Origin: Polynucleobacter sp. SHI8
Lineage (GTDB): Bacteria; Pseudomonadota; Gammaproteobacteria; Burkholderiales; Burkholderiaceae
Assembly: GCF_027944005.1 (NCBI RefSeq)
Contig: NZ_AP027204.1
Span: 992,001-1,056,000 of the forward strand
Reading direction: 5' to 3'
DNA: 64,000 nucleotides
Program-made: the position numbers and the translations under genes
Notes under the pieces: generated by a model
Told to the model about the DNA's origin: nothing
Databases searched by the model: none
Seen by the model: the letters and a program-made list of their open reading frames with translations, nothing else
Part shown: positions 51,097-59,345 of the stretch, in pieces
How the letters are laid out: the number at the start of each line of letters is the position of its first letter
Position numbering within the stretch: position 1 is the first letter of the stretch

Positions 51097-52005
51097 ATGT
51101 TGCAAATTTATTACACAGATCATTTTGTCTTGCCGTTGCCACCTGGACATCGATTTCCCATGAAGAAGTATCAGATGCTGCGCGATGAGGTAGTCACCTA
51201 TCTTGACGTGGAATTAGAGGAAGCGCCACTTGCATCATTAGAAGAGCTCTTATTAGCGCATGATGAAACCTATATTGAAAGAGTCGTGCATGGTCAATTA
51301 ACAGACGCTGAACAACGAGAGATTGGATTTCCGTGGAGTGAGCAAATGGTTATTCGCTCTCGAAGATCTGCTGGAGCCACGATTGCTGCATGCAGTGCAG
51401 CTTGGAAAAATGGTGTTGGAGTTAATTTGGCAGGTGGGACGCATCATGCCTATGCCGATAAAGGAAGTGGTTTTTGTGTCTTTAATGATGCAGCGATTGC
51501 CGCCAAAAAAATGCAATTAAAATTGCAGGATTACTTCCAGCGTCAACTTCGGGTTGCGATCATTGATTTAGATGTACATCAAGGTAATGGCACAGCATCC
51601 ATCTTAAAAGATGATCCGAGTGTGTTTACCTTCTCTATGCATGGTGAAAAAAACTTTCCTTTTCGTAAAGAGAGTAGTGATCTTGATATTGGATTGTCTG
51701 ACGGGTGTGCGGATGAAGAATACCTTAAGGCATTACAGGATGGTTTAGATCATATTCAAAGCAATTTTCAACCCGAGTTTGTGATTTACTTGGCGGGAGC
51801 TGATCCCTATGAGGGAGATCGATTGGGACGACTCCATTTATCCATTGAAGGTTTAGGGAAACGTGATGAGAAGGTATTACAATGGTGTTTTGCAAGAAAG
51901 ATCCCTATAGCAATTGCCATGGCAGGTGGATATGGCAATACCATAGAAGAAACTGTAGCAATTCACGCACAAACAATTAGAAAAGCAATTGCATTTCAAT
52001 GGTAA
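51097..52005 (+). CDS. Histone-deacetylase-family metal-dependent amidohydrolase
   Basis: A 302-residue protein of the arginase/deacetylase fold. The diagnostic metal site IDLDVHQGNGTA, the upstream GGTHHAYADKGSGFCVFNDAA and the later YLAGADPYEGDRLGRL are present, so it should be catalytically active with zinc. Bacterial members act on acetylpolyamines, acetoin-related or other acylated substrates; the target is unknown here. The last seven bases overlap the start of the EamA transporter gene, which suggests a joint transcript. Confidence 0.9.
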   Translation: MLQIYYTDHFVLPLPPGHRFPMKKYQMLRDEVVTYLDVELEEAPLASLEELLLAHDETYIERVVHGQLTDAEQREIGFPWSEQMVIRSRRSAGATIAACSAAWKNGVGVNLAGGTHHAYADKGSGFCVFNDAAIAAKKMQLKLQDYFQRQLRVAIIDLDVHQGNGTASILKDDPSVFTFSMHGEKNFPFRKESSDLDIGLSDGCADEEYLKALQDGLDHIQSNFQPEFVIYLAGADPYEGDRLGRLHLSIEGLGKRDEKVLQWCFARKIPIAIAMAGGYGNTIEETVAIHAQTIRKAIAFQW

Positions 52006-52898
52006 ATCCTCAAAGTAATTTAATTTATCCCATTTTTATTCTGATTTGGAGTTCGGGTTTTATTGTTTCCCGTTTTGGGATGCCATATTCTGAACCCATG
52101 ACCTATTTGTCTCTGCGCTTTATTGGCGTATGCATCTTGATGTTACCCATCATCTTTTGGAAAAATCTTGCTTGGCCGAGCAAATCACAAATCATGCACA
52201 TTGCAGTTGCAGGAAGCCTCATTCAATTTGGTTATTTAGGTGGCGTGTGGATCTCCGTTCGTGGCGGAATGCCCGCTGGATTATCCGCTCTTATTGTTGG
52301 ATTGCAACCGATACTAACAGCTCTGTTTGCTTACTTTATTGCGGAAAAAATTACATCAAGACAGTGGGTAGGCTTGATCTTTGGATTATTAGGTGTTGTG
52401 ATGGTTTTGTCCGCTAAGCTCAATACCGACGGAGTTACTTTAACAAATATTCTTTGGAATGTTTTTGCGTTATTTGCAATAACCTCTGGCACTATTTATC
52501 AAAAAAAATATTGTCCAAGTTTTGATTTACGTATTGGTTCGTTTATTCAATTTGCCACCAGTGGAGTGATTAGCGGAATTTGTGCATTTTTATTTGAAAC
52601 CAGGCAGATTATTTGGAGTCATGAAATGATTGGGTCATTGGTCTGGTCTATTTTATGTATTTCTATTGGGGCGATCAGTTTGCTGTTTATTCTTATTCGC
52701 AGAGGTAATGCGACTAAAGTTAGCAGCTTGATGTATTTGACTCCACCAACAACAGCTGTATTGGCTTGGATTTTCTTTAGAGAGCCATTAACTCCAATCA
52801 TTATCTTAGGTACTGTGGTGACATCACTTGGTGTCCTCTTAGTTAATCAATCTCTTCCTGCATTTTTATCTTTCCTTAAAGTGAAAGATTTAAAATAG
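51999..52898 (+). CDS. EamA/DMT-family transporter
   Basis: A 299-residue inner-membrane protein with about ten hydrophobic segments in two repeated halves, as in the drug/metabolite transporter superfamily. The first half starts IYPIFILIWSSGFIVSRFGM, the second contains IGAISLLFILIRRGNATKVSSL and YLTPPTTAVLAWIFFREPL, both typical EamA signatures. Substrate unknown; many such proteins export amino acids or metabolites. It overlaps the deacetylase-family gene by seven bases. Confidence 0.9.
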   Translation: MVNPQSNLIYPIFILIWSSGFIVSRFGMPYSEPMTYLSLRFIGVCILMLPIIFWKNLAWPSKSQIMHIAVAGSLIQFGYLGGVWISVRGGMPAGLSALIVGLQPILTALFAYFIAEKITSRQWVGLIFGLLGVVMVLSAKLNTDGVTLTNILWNVFALFAITSGTIYQKKYCPSFDLRIGSFIQFATSGVISGICAFLFETRQIIWSHEMIGSLVWSILCISIGAISLLFILIRRGNATKVSSLMYLTPPTTAVLAWIFFREPLTPIIILGTVVTSLGVLLVNQSLPAFLSFLKVKDLK

Positions 52899-52922
52899 TG
52901 TTTTATCAAACTTCATTTATTG

Positions 52923-54023
52923 ATGCCCATGCCAAAAAAGTCACGTTTTAAGCTATTAACTGCTGCACTCATTCTTGTATTAGGTTGTTCATCGCATGTG
53001 TATGCTAAAACAAGCGATGAAGCAGCTAGTAAGAAAAATATTCAAGCTGAAAAAAATAAATCAAGTAAGTCTTCTAAAGAATCAAAATCTACTAGTTCTG
53101 ATAAGTCCAAGAAAAATGTTCGATCACCTAAAAACCCTAGAGAGGTTCGACCAACCGTTCTTCCTCGATCCACGGTTAAGAAAGGGGAGCCTGTAGCTCC
53201 AAGAGTATCTGCTGGAACCGCCTTAGGGCTTGGTAAGCAAGGCGATGAGTTAAATTTAAAATCGAATGTAGCGATTATTGTTGATCAACAAAATCAAGAC
53301 ATTATTTTTGATAAAAATTCTCAAGTGTCTCTTCCTGTAGCATCGATTACTAAATTGCTCACCGCCATGGTGGTGTTAGATGCTAAGTTGCCAATGGATG
53401 AAACCTTGGAGATCAATGAGCAAGATGCCGCGATTTATAAAAACTCTCGCTTAGTCAAAGGAACGACCTTAACAAGGCAAGAAGCACTCTTGCTGGCTCT
53501 CATGTCCTCGGAAAATCGTGCGGCTTATACATTAGGTAGAAACTATCCTGGAGGAATCAAAGCCTTTATGGCAGCCGTGAATCGTAAGACAAAAGAAATT
53601 GGTATGAAACATGCCTCCTTTGAAGATCCGACAGGACTGACTAGTAAAAATGTTGCCTCTGCAGAAGATTTAGCTATCTTGGTTAATGCTGCTTATCAAT
53701 ATCCATTGATTCGTCAATTTACGACAACCCCCAATCACACCAAAGAAATCAATCAACGCGAACAACAGTTTTTAAATAGTAATCGACTCGTACGATCTGG
53801 AGATATGGAAGTGTTGATTCAGAAAACCGGTTATATATCTGAGGCAGGTCGTTGTTTGGTCATGATGGCTTTAGTCAACAATAAGCCCTATACCATGGTG
53901 TTTTTGGACTCAGTAGGAGTACAGTCTCGATTTGCGGATGCCATTCGTGTCAAAGAATGGATTGAAAGCGCAGAACATGCCACTCTTCGTAAATTACCCA
54001 ATACAAAGACAGTAACAAATTAA
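52923..54023 (+). CDS. pbpG: D-alanyl-D-alanine endopeptidase (PBP7 family)
   Basis: Periplasmic S11 peptidase that cuts peptidoglycan cross-links. From the ATG at 52923 it has 366 residues: a signal peptide (to about 29), a Lys/Ser-rich linker, and the penicillin-binding domain with SxxK at Ser141-Lys144 (SITK), SxN at Ser196-Asn198 (SEN) and KTG at 301-303. This matches PbpG-type enzymes. TTG 52920 and ATG 52929 are alternative starts. It is convergent with the solute-binding-like gene, the stops overlapping by four bases. Confidence 0.93.
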   Translation: MPMPKKSRFKLLTAALILVLGCSSHVYAKTSDEAASKKNIQAEKNKSSKSSKESKSTSSDKSKKNVRSPKNPREVRPTVLPRSTVKKGEPVAPRVSAGTALGLGKQGDELNLKSNVAIIVDQQNQDIIFDKNSQVSLPVASITKLLTAMVVLDAKLPMDETLEINEQDAAIYKNSRLVKGTTLTRQEALLLALMSSENRAAYTLGRNYPGGIKAFMAAVNRKTKEIGMKHASFEDPTGLTSKNVASAEDLAILVNAAYQYPLIRQFTTTPNHTKEINQREQQFLNSNRLVRSGDMEVLIQKTGYISEAGRCLVMMALVNNKPYTMVFLDSVGVQSRFADAIRVKEWIESAEHATLRKLPNTKTVTN

Positions 54024-54697
54024 GAAATTAAACCGAAGGGTTCGAGCTTTTTTTGAAGGCGAGGATCTTGCAGGAGTTGCGTGAGTAACAGTACATCAGT
54101 TTGTGAAGAGTGGGTTGTCTGCGCAATACTAAAGATACTCCATTCTTGGAGCTCCTCGGGTAAAAATCCTAATAAGTCCACTGTAGGTACAGCCTTGATT
54201 TCACTCACCAGCTGTACCGCAAGTTGCGATTTTCCCTGAGCAACTAATTCAGCGACCAGGCCACCATCAGGGCGGATTGCTTTAGCAAGAATCACATCTT
54301 CGATACCAAGAGTTTTAATTAATTGTGCAAAGTACATCCCACTGGCACCAAACTTTGTAAAGGCAATTGATTGGCAATTGATGAGTGCCTCTACACAAGC
54401 ATCTTTGGTAGAAATATCGACTGGAGAGGCACCTTTAGCGATTGCCACCCCAACCCCTGTTTTAGCAAAAGGTGTGATTGTTGGCGCTTGAATCTTTTGA
54501 TGTTTTAATAATTCTTGAATACCAGATTCTGTGAGGATGACCGCATCAGCATTGGACATGGATTTACACTGTTCGACTAAAGCCACGGTTGTACCAAAAG
54601 TAACTTCACAGGTTTGAGTAGAAATTTTTGAAAATGCCTCCAATATGGATGGCATTGCGGCATGAAACGCGGTTGAACAAAGAATCTGGATGGCCAT
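54020..54697 (-). CDS. ModA-like solute-binding-fold protein without signal peptide
   Basis: A 226-residue periplasmic-binding-protein type II fold, similar in pattern to molybdate-binding ModA. From the ATG at 54697 it reads MAIQILCSTAFHAAMPSILE, with no signal sequence, so it should stay in the cytoplasm. Later parts such as FTKFGASGMYFAQLIKTLGI and LAVQLVSEIKAVPTVDLLGFLPEELQ fit the family. It follows the IclR gene by seven bases and is probably co-transcribed. Cytosolic stand-alone members of this type are uncharacterised; it may be a ligand sensor. An upstream extension to 54745 overlaps iclR and looks artificial. Confidence 0.78.
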   Translation of the reverse strand: MAIQILCSTAFHAAMPSILEAFSKISTQTCEVTFGTTVALVEQCKSMSNADAVILTESGIQELLKHQKIQAPTITPFAKTGVGVAIAKGASPVDISTKDACVEALINCQSIAFTKFGASGMYFAQLIKTLGIEDVILAKAIRPDGGLVAELVAQGKSQLAVQLVSEIKAVPTVDLLGFLPEELQEWSIFSIAQTTHSSQTDVLLLTQLLQDPRLQKKLEPFGLIS

Positions 54698-54704
54698 ACG
54701 CGGA

Positions 54705-55511
54705 TTAAGGCTTGTAATCGTTAGAAGCTTTAAAACCAATACCACGCGAGATCTGAATCGCAGTATCCATGAGAGGTTTTACCCAGTCACGTTGTAGTCG
54801 GTCGGTTGGTGCGGATAAAGAAAGACCTGCGACCATTTGCCCAGAGTCATCATAAATACCTGCGGCCATACAACTCACACCTAATTCGAGTTCTTCATTA
54901 TCGTTGGCAGTACTGTTTTTTCTTACTTCATTTAACTCTTGTTCGAGAGGGCCAATTTGCGTAATACTGTTTCGAGTATGTCCTGCAAGACCAGTTCTAG
55001 TTGCGTAGGCACGGACTCTATTGGCATCATCTTGCGCTAAAAATAATTTACCTACGGAAGTCAGGTGAAGAGGGGCACGACCACCGATGGCTCTGACCAC
55101 TTGCATCCCAGAGCGCTCACTGTAGGTGCGATCGATATAGACGATTTCATCACCTTGACGCACGGATAAATTGACAGTTTGATTGGTTAATTTGTGTAAT
55201 GCGCGCATCGGCAATTGAGCTGCTTCACGGACGGATAAACGTGCCTTAACGAGTGTGCCTAATTCAAGAAGACGAAGACCTAAACGATAATTGCCACCAT
55301 CTGAACGGTCGACTAAGCGACAAGCCACCATATCATTCAAAATACGATGAGCAGTAGAAGGGTGTAAGCCACTTTTTTCAGATAAGAACTTTAAACTACA
55401 AGCCTCATCAGAATCTGCCAGAACATCCAGCAAATTCATCATCCGCTCAATCACTTGAATCGCTGTTTTACCCGTTGGTAAGATTGGAATCTTTTTTTCA
55501 ATATTAGCCAT
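54705..55511 (-). CDS. IclR-family transcriptional regulator
   Basis: A 268-residue regulator with an N-terminal winged helix-turn-helix (about 17-75, FLSEKSGLHPSTAHRILNDM) and a C-terminal IclR ligand-binding domain (VYIDRTYSERSGMQVVRAIG, then GVSCMAAGIYDDSGQMVAGLS). IclR proteins control catabolic or transport genes and often themselves. A near-perfect palindrome sits three bases before its ATG. It is followed closely by the ModA-like gene. Confidence 0.92.
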   Translation of the reverse strand: MANIEKKIPILPTGKTAIQVIERMMNLLDVLADSDEACSLKFLSEKSGLHPSTAHRILNDMVACRLVDRSDGGNYRLGLRLLELGTLVKARLSVREAAQLPMRALHKLTNQTVNLSVRQGDEIVYIDRTYSERSGMQVVRAIGGRAPLHLTSVGKLFLAQDDANRVRAYATRTGLAGHTRNSITQIGPLEQELNEVRKNSTANDNEELELGVSCMAAGIYDDSGQMVAGLSLSAPTDRLQRDWVKPLMDTAIQISRGIGFKASNDYKP

Positions 55512-55514
55512 AAC

Positions 55515-55531
55515 TTGATTGTATCAATCAA
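55515..55531. promoter_or_regulatory. Palindrome at the IclR-family gene start (candidate autoregulatory operator)
   Basis: TTGATTGTATCAATCAA: seven-base arms around TAT, three bases upstream of the IclR gene ATG on the - strand and in the place of its ribosome binding site. The half-sites resemble an FNR box, but the spacing (N3 instead of N4) is wrong for one. A second palindrome lies further upstream at 55560-55581. Confidence 0.5.
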
Positions 55532-55559
55532 TTATTTAATTGCACATCATGAAATATGG

Positions 55560-55581
55560 ATTCATGAAAAAAATCATGAAT
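55560..55581. terminator. Hairpin at the pyrD stop / upstream of iclR-type gene
   Basis: ATTCATGA (55560-55567) and TCATGAAT (55574-55581) flank six A residues, overlapping the last base of the pyrD stop codon. On the - strand the loop is T-rich, but no T-run follows. It may be a weak terminator of pyrD or a second operator site for the IclR regulator. Confidence 0.35.
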
Positions 55582-56612
55582 TAATTCGATTGGAAGGCTA
55601 CAATCGCGTCCTTAATCAGTTGTGGTCCCTTATAGATAAGGCCACTATAGAGTTGCACGACGGATGCACCAGCATGATGCTTTTCAAGAGCGTCATATCC
55701 GGTCATGATGCCCCCAACACCAATAATTGGGATTTTCCCCTGCAAAAGATCGGCAAAAGATTGAATCGTCCTCGTTGCCAGTTGCTTCACAGGTTTTCCG
55801 GAAAGCCCACCTGCTTCAGCGGCATTCTTCAGATGTTCGACACCTGTGCGAGTCAGCGTTGTGTTTGTCGCGATAAGGGCATCAATCTTAAATTCCAGTA
55901 GTGCGTTAGCCACAGACTCTATTTGGTCATGCTCCAGATCGGGCGCAATTTTTAAAAAAAGTGGTACCCGTTTACCAAAAGTTTGACTCAGTTTTTCGCG
56001 CTCAGAAGTTAAAGCATTGAGTAAATCAATGAGGTCTTGACCACCTTGTAATTGGCGAAGATTTTTCGTGTTGGGAGAAGAAATATTTACCGTTACATAA
56101 GAAGCCACTTCATAGACTTTCTGTAAGCAGGTGATATAGTCCTTGCTGGCATCCTCAATGGGGGTGAGGGCATTTTTACCAATATTGAGTCCAATCACAC
56201 CGCCCGATTGATAAAACTGAGAAGCCTTCACGCGAGTAACGCAAGCATCCACACCATCATTGTTAAAGCCCATACGGTTGATGATGGCATCTTGTTCAGG
56301 AAGACGAAACATGCGTGGGAGAGGGTTGCCAGGTTGGGCAAGAGGCGTCACCGTACCAATTTCTAGAAAACCAAAGCCCAGGGAAGCAAGTGCATCAATA
56401 TGTTTACCATCTTTATCTAAGCCAGCAGCAAGTCCGACTGGATTAGGTAAATTGAAACCACAAAATTGAGTTGGACATTGAGGCACTTGACCAATGATTG
56501 CGGGGAGTAAACCAATACGAAACGCCTGATCAATCGTTTTTAGAGATACGTGATGTGCAGTTTCTGCATCGAAACAAAATAATAAAGGTCTAGCAAAAGG
56601 ATATAAGTTCAT
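55581..56612 (-). CDS. pyrD: Dihydroorotate dehydrogenase (quinone), class 2
   Basis: Membrane-associated flavoenzyme that oxidises dihydroorotate to orotate in pyrimidine synthesis, passing electrons to quinone. The 343-residue length, the N-terminal helix (MNLYPFARPLLFCFDAETAH), NPVGLAAGLDKDGKHIDAL, VTVNISSPNTKNLRQLQGG and IPIIGVGGIMTGYDALEKHHAGA fit class 2 PyrD. It starts at the stop codon of bpt with one shared base (TAATG), so it is translationally coupled to the tRNA-protein transferase operon. Confidence 0.96.
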   Translation of the reverse strand: MNLYPFARPLLFCFDAETAHHVSLKTIDQAFRIGLLPAIIGQVPQCPTQFCGFNLPNPVGLAAGLDKDGKHIDALASLGFGFLEIGTVTPLAQPGNPLPRMFRLPEQDAIINRMGFNNDGVDACVTRVKASQFYQSGGVIGLNIGKNALTPIEDASKDYITCLQKVYEVASYVTVNISSPNTKNLRQLQGGQDLIDLLNALTSEREKLSQTFGKRVPLFLKIAPDLEHDQIESVANALLEFKIDALIATNTTLTRTGVEHLKNAAEAGGLSGKPVKQLATRTIQSFADLLQGKIPIIGVGGIMTGYDALEKHHAGASVVQLYSGLIYKGPQLIKDAIVAFQSN

Positions 56613-57370
56613 TAGGAATTTTCAGAGCGGTTATTCAAGTTCATCCACACGCCATTGACCAAACCTTCAATCGGTTGATATAAAGCTTTGTAAGACATTT
56701 TTTGGCTTTCTTGAATGTAGTAACCTAAATACACAAAAGGTAATTGTAATTCTTTTGCTTTCTCTATCTGCCATAAAATGCCATAAGTACCATAACTAGC
56801 TTTCGTTTCTGAAGCATCATAAAAGGTATATACCGAAGAGAGACCATCGCTGACAGCATCAATCACACTGACCATTCTCAAAACACCATTTTCCCTGAAT
56901 TCCACTAAAAAAGAATCAATATGAGATTGGATTAAAAATTGTCGATATTGATCTTCCTCGTCATCACTTGAATCTGCTGCGCTGCCATCAATTTGTATGG
57001 CGTGCCGACTTTGTTGATATTGTTTGTATAGTTCAAAGTGTTCAGGGATAAATTGCAAGGCCATGATTTTGGCTTGCAAATTGGAGTGCTTCAGAAAAGC
57101 TCTTTTTTGACTCCGATTGGGGATGAAATAGTTTGCCTGAATCCGGGTAGCAATACAAGATTGACACTGATCACAATAAGGGCGATAAGTAAAATGGCCA
57201 CTTCTTCTAAATCCTGACTTGATTAATTCACCATAAATTTTTGTGGTGATAAGTTGTGGTGGCGTTGCTACTTGAGAACGAGCTTCGTGATTCGGCAAAT
57301 AGCTACATGCATATGGAGCTGTTGCATAAAACTGTAAAGAGTTAAAGGGGATATCTTTCAGGTTTGCCAT
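56612..57370 (-). CDS. bpt: Aspartate/glutamate leucyltransferase Bpt
   Basis: Adds leucine from Leu-tRNA to N-terminal Asp or Glu, making secondary N-degrons for ClpS/ClpAP. The 252-residue protein has the ATE-type N-terminus FYATAPYACSYLPNHEARS, the cysteine cluster YCDQCQSCIATR, and the C-terminal YLGYYIQESQKMSYKALYQP. The neighbour aat encodes the primary Leu/Phe transferase, so both N-degron writers sit in one operon, with pyrD downstream. Older annotations call this family arginyltransferase. Confidence 0.93.
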   Translation of the reverse strand: MANLKDIPFNSLQFYATAPYACSYLPNHEARSQVATPPQLITTKIYGELIKSGFRRSGHFTYRPYCDQCQSCIATRIQANYFIPNRSQKRAFLKHSNLQAKIMALQFIPEHFELYKQYQQSRHAIQIDGSAADSSDDEEDQYRQFLIQSHIDSFLVEFRENGVLRMVSVIDAVSDGLSSVYTFYDASETKASYGTYGILWQIEKAKELQLPFVYLGYYIQESQKMSYKALYQPIEGLVNGVWMNLNNRSENS

Positions 57371-57379
57371 ACATATCTC

Positions 57380-58126
57380 TCAAGAGTTTTTATTATAGGC
57401 ACAAAGCACTGACTTATTCCATTTCCATGTGGGAGCAGGCTGATCGATATGACTTTCAAGCCAATCTAAAAAAGCATCTTTAGGTATAGGGAGTGCGCCC
57501 ATTGACTGTAGGTGGCTTGTTTGTTGTTGGCAATCAATCAGAGGAATATTGACTTGGACGCACCAAGCGCATAGAGCTGCTAAAGCTATTTTAGAAGCGT
57601 CAGTGACATTTCTGAACATCGATTCGCCATAAAACATGGTGCCAAGGTTAATGCCGTATAGACCCCCAACAAGTCGGCCATCGAGCCATGTTTCGACACT
57701 ATGGGCAATCCCCATTTGGTGTAGCTTGGCATAGTATTCGATGATTTCTTCGGTAATCCAAGTACCATCTTGATCTTTGCGTTGTGCTTGTGCACAAGAT
57801 GTGATGACCTCCCGAAACGCCGTATCGACTTTGATCTCCCAAGTTGGATTTTTTAGTACTTGCCGCAGTTTTTTACGCAGGCTATCGCTGAGATTGATCT
57901 GACGGGTATCTAAAACCATACGGGGGGAGGTGCACCACCACATAACAGGTTGACCTTCGCTGTACCATGGAAAAATACCTTGTCGATAAGCGGCTAATAA
58001 TAGTCGCTCATCCATCTGATCGCTCAGGGCTATCAAATCATCAGGTAATTCTGGGTTATCTTGTACAAACGTTCTTGGCGATGGAAAGAATGGGCTATGG
58101 AGCTCAATCCACGGTATTGCCGTCAT
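57380..58126 (-). CDS. aat: Leucyl/phenylalanyl-tRNA-protein transferase
   Basis: Transfers Leu or Phe from tRNA to N-terminal Arg or Lys, marking proteins for ClpS/ClpAP. The 248-residue protein contains LLLAAYRQGIFPWYSEGQPVMWW (in two parts), WITEEIIEYYAKLHQMGIAHSVETW and GGLYGINLGTMFYGESMF, the family signatures, and LIDCQQQTSHLQSMGA near the C-terminus. Nine bases separate it from bpt. It lies just after the NUDIX gene on the same strand. Confidence 0.95.
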   Translation of the reverse strand: MTAIPWIELHSPFFPSPRTFVQDNPELPDDLIALSDQMDERLLLAAYRQGIFPWYSEGQPVMWWCTSPRMVLDTRQINLSDSLRKKLRQVLKNPTWEIKVDTAFREVITSCAQAQRKDQDGTWITEEIIEYYAKLHQMGIAHSVETWLDGRLVGGLYGINLGTMFYGESMFRNVTDASKIALAALCAWCVQVNIPLIDCQQQTSHLQSMGALPIPKDAFLDWLESHIDQPAPTWKWNKSVLCAYNKNS

Positions 58127-58129
58127 GAT

Positions 58130-58690
58130 TTAACTCGTTGCGGGACGTAAATCAATCAGGTGTGTCTGTAGCGATTCGGCATCAAGAGCTTTGCCAGCAC
58201 GACGATCCTCAAAGAGCTGACGTAGGCAAGTTTTGACAGTTAAAAAAGCCAGATCATCCCATGGGATTTCTGCTTCAGTGAATAGGGCTACTTCCGTACT
58301 TTCAGAGGTAAATAGACTAAATTCTGGACTATTCATCAAAGCAATATAGAACCAATGAATCTGACCGATATGAGGAACATTGAGGATTGTAAAGAGACCT
58401 TTGATATCCACATGTGCACCTGTCTCTTCCAATGTTTCTCTGACAGCTCCTTCAGCAGTGGTTTCATGCAGCTCTAAAAATCCGGCGGGTAATGTCCAGT
58501 AGTTTTTGCGCGGCTCAATCGCGCGGCGACACAGTAGAATCTTATCCTCCCACAGGGGGATTGTGCCAACCACATTTTTGGGGTTGAAGTAGTGGATTTC
58601 ACCACAAGCTTTGCACACATGGCGTTCCCGGTTGTCATCTGCAGGTGTTCTAAGATGAACCTCATCGCCACATTGAGTACAAAATTTCAT
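58130..58690 (-). CDS. NUDIX hydrolase with N-terminal zinc ribbon
   Basis: A 186-residue NUDIX pyrophosphatase. Four cysteines (Cys4, Cys7, Cys26, Cys29) form a zinc ribbon at the N-terminus. The Nudix box runs from Gly70 (GFLELHE ... REtLEETGA) to about residue 92, with all catalytic glutamates. The zinc ribbon plus NUDIX layout recalls NADH/ADP-ribose-type hydrolases, but the protein is smaller than NudC and the substrate is open. It is three bases upstream of aat. Confidence 0.92.
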   Translation of the reverse strand: MKFCTQCGDEVHLRTPADDNRERHVCKACGEIHYFNPKNVVGTIPLWEDKILLCRRAIEPRKNYWTLPAGFLELHETTAEGAVRETLEETGAHVDIKGLFTILNVPHIGQIHWFYIALMNSPEFSLFTSESTEVALFTEAEIPWDDLAFLTVKTCLRQLFEDRRAGKALDAESLQTHLIDLRPATS

Positions 58691-58702
58691 AGATACTATC
58701 GA

Positions 58703-59281
58703 TTATTTAACGATAGTTGCAGATTGGATGATGATAGGCTCAACCGGCACATCCGCCATCCGATTGCGCGTGGTCGTTTGTGCAAATTTGATTTCTTCAA
58801 TCGTCGCCATCCCAGAAATCACTTTACCAAATACCGTATAGCCAAAGCCATCACGACTAGGATAATCGAGCATGGCATTGTCTTTCACATTGACAAAAAA
58901 CTGTGAAGTAGCAGAGTTAGGATCATTCGTTCTAGCCATAGCGATCGTATATTTATAATTTTTCAGACCATTTTGGGATTCGATTTCGATCGGTGGACGC
59001 GTTTGTTTTTCTTGCATATCTTTTGTATAACCACCACCTTGAACCATGAAGCCATTAATCACACGGTGAAAGATTGTGCCACTATAAAAACCACTTTTTA
59101 CATAATTTAAAAAGTTCTCGGCGCTCTTGGGTGCTTTAACATCATCGAGCTCCACCACAAAATCACCCTTTGTCGTTTTAAACAAAACTTGTGGACCAGC
59201 AAAACAAAGCTGCATCCCAAAACTGAGGACCAAAGTCAGAATAATTTTGTGAAATAGTGGTAACAAAAAGAGTTTTTTCAT
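58703..59281 (-). CDS. Periplasmic cyclophilin-type peptidyl-prolyl isomerase
   Basis: A 192-residue protein with a signal peptide (MKKLFLLPLF... to about LCFAG, residue 29) followed by a cyclophilin domain: VLFKTTKGDFVVELD, YSGTIFHRVINGFMVQGG with the catalytic Arg, NSATSQFFVN and GYTVFGKVISGMATIEEI. It is PpiA-like, assisting folding of exported proteins. A TAGGAG ribosome binding site is present. It may lead the NUDIX-aat-bpt-pyrD run, with 12 bases to the NUDIX gene. Confidence 0.94.
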   Translation of the reverse strand: MKKLFLLPLFHKIILTLVLSFGMQLCFAGPQVLFKTTKGDFVVELDDVKAPKSAENFLNYVKSGFYSGTIFHRVINGFMVQGGGYTKDMQEKQTRPPIEIESQNGLKNYKYTIAMARTNDPNSATSQFFVNVKDNAMLDYPSRDGFGYTVFGKVISGMATIEEIKFAQTTTRNRMADVPVEPIIIQSATIVK

Positions 59282-59345
59282 AGGAGTTATTTTTGATTAA
59301 TGTGAATCATTCTATTATTCACTATTTTCAAATCAATTGTCTAAT

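Noticed and set aside
55515..55531. The palindrome before the IclR gene read as an FNR box
   Set aside because: TTGAT and ATCAA are separated by three bases, but FNR-family sites need four; kept only as an IclR operator candidate.
55515..55901. 128-aa frame on the + strand overlapping pyrD
   Set aside because: Antisense to well-conserved pyrD residues; sequence has no recognisable pattern and a poor start region.
59302..59322. GTGAAT ... ATTCAC inverted repeat between umuC and the cyclophilin gene
   Set aside because: Six-base arms with a nine-base spacer in an AT-rich gap; no T-run and no known operator pattern.
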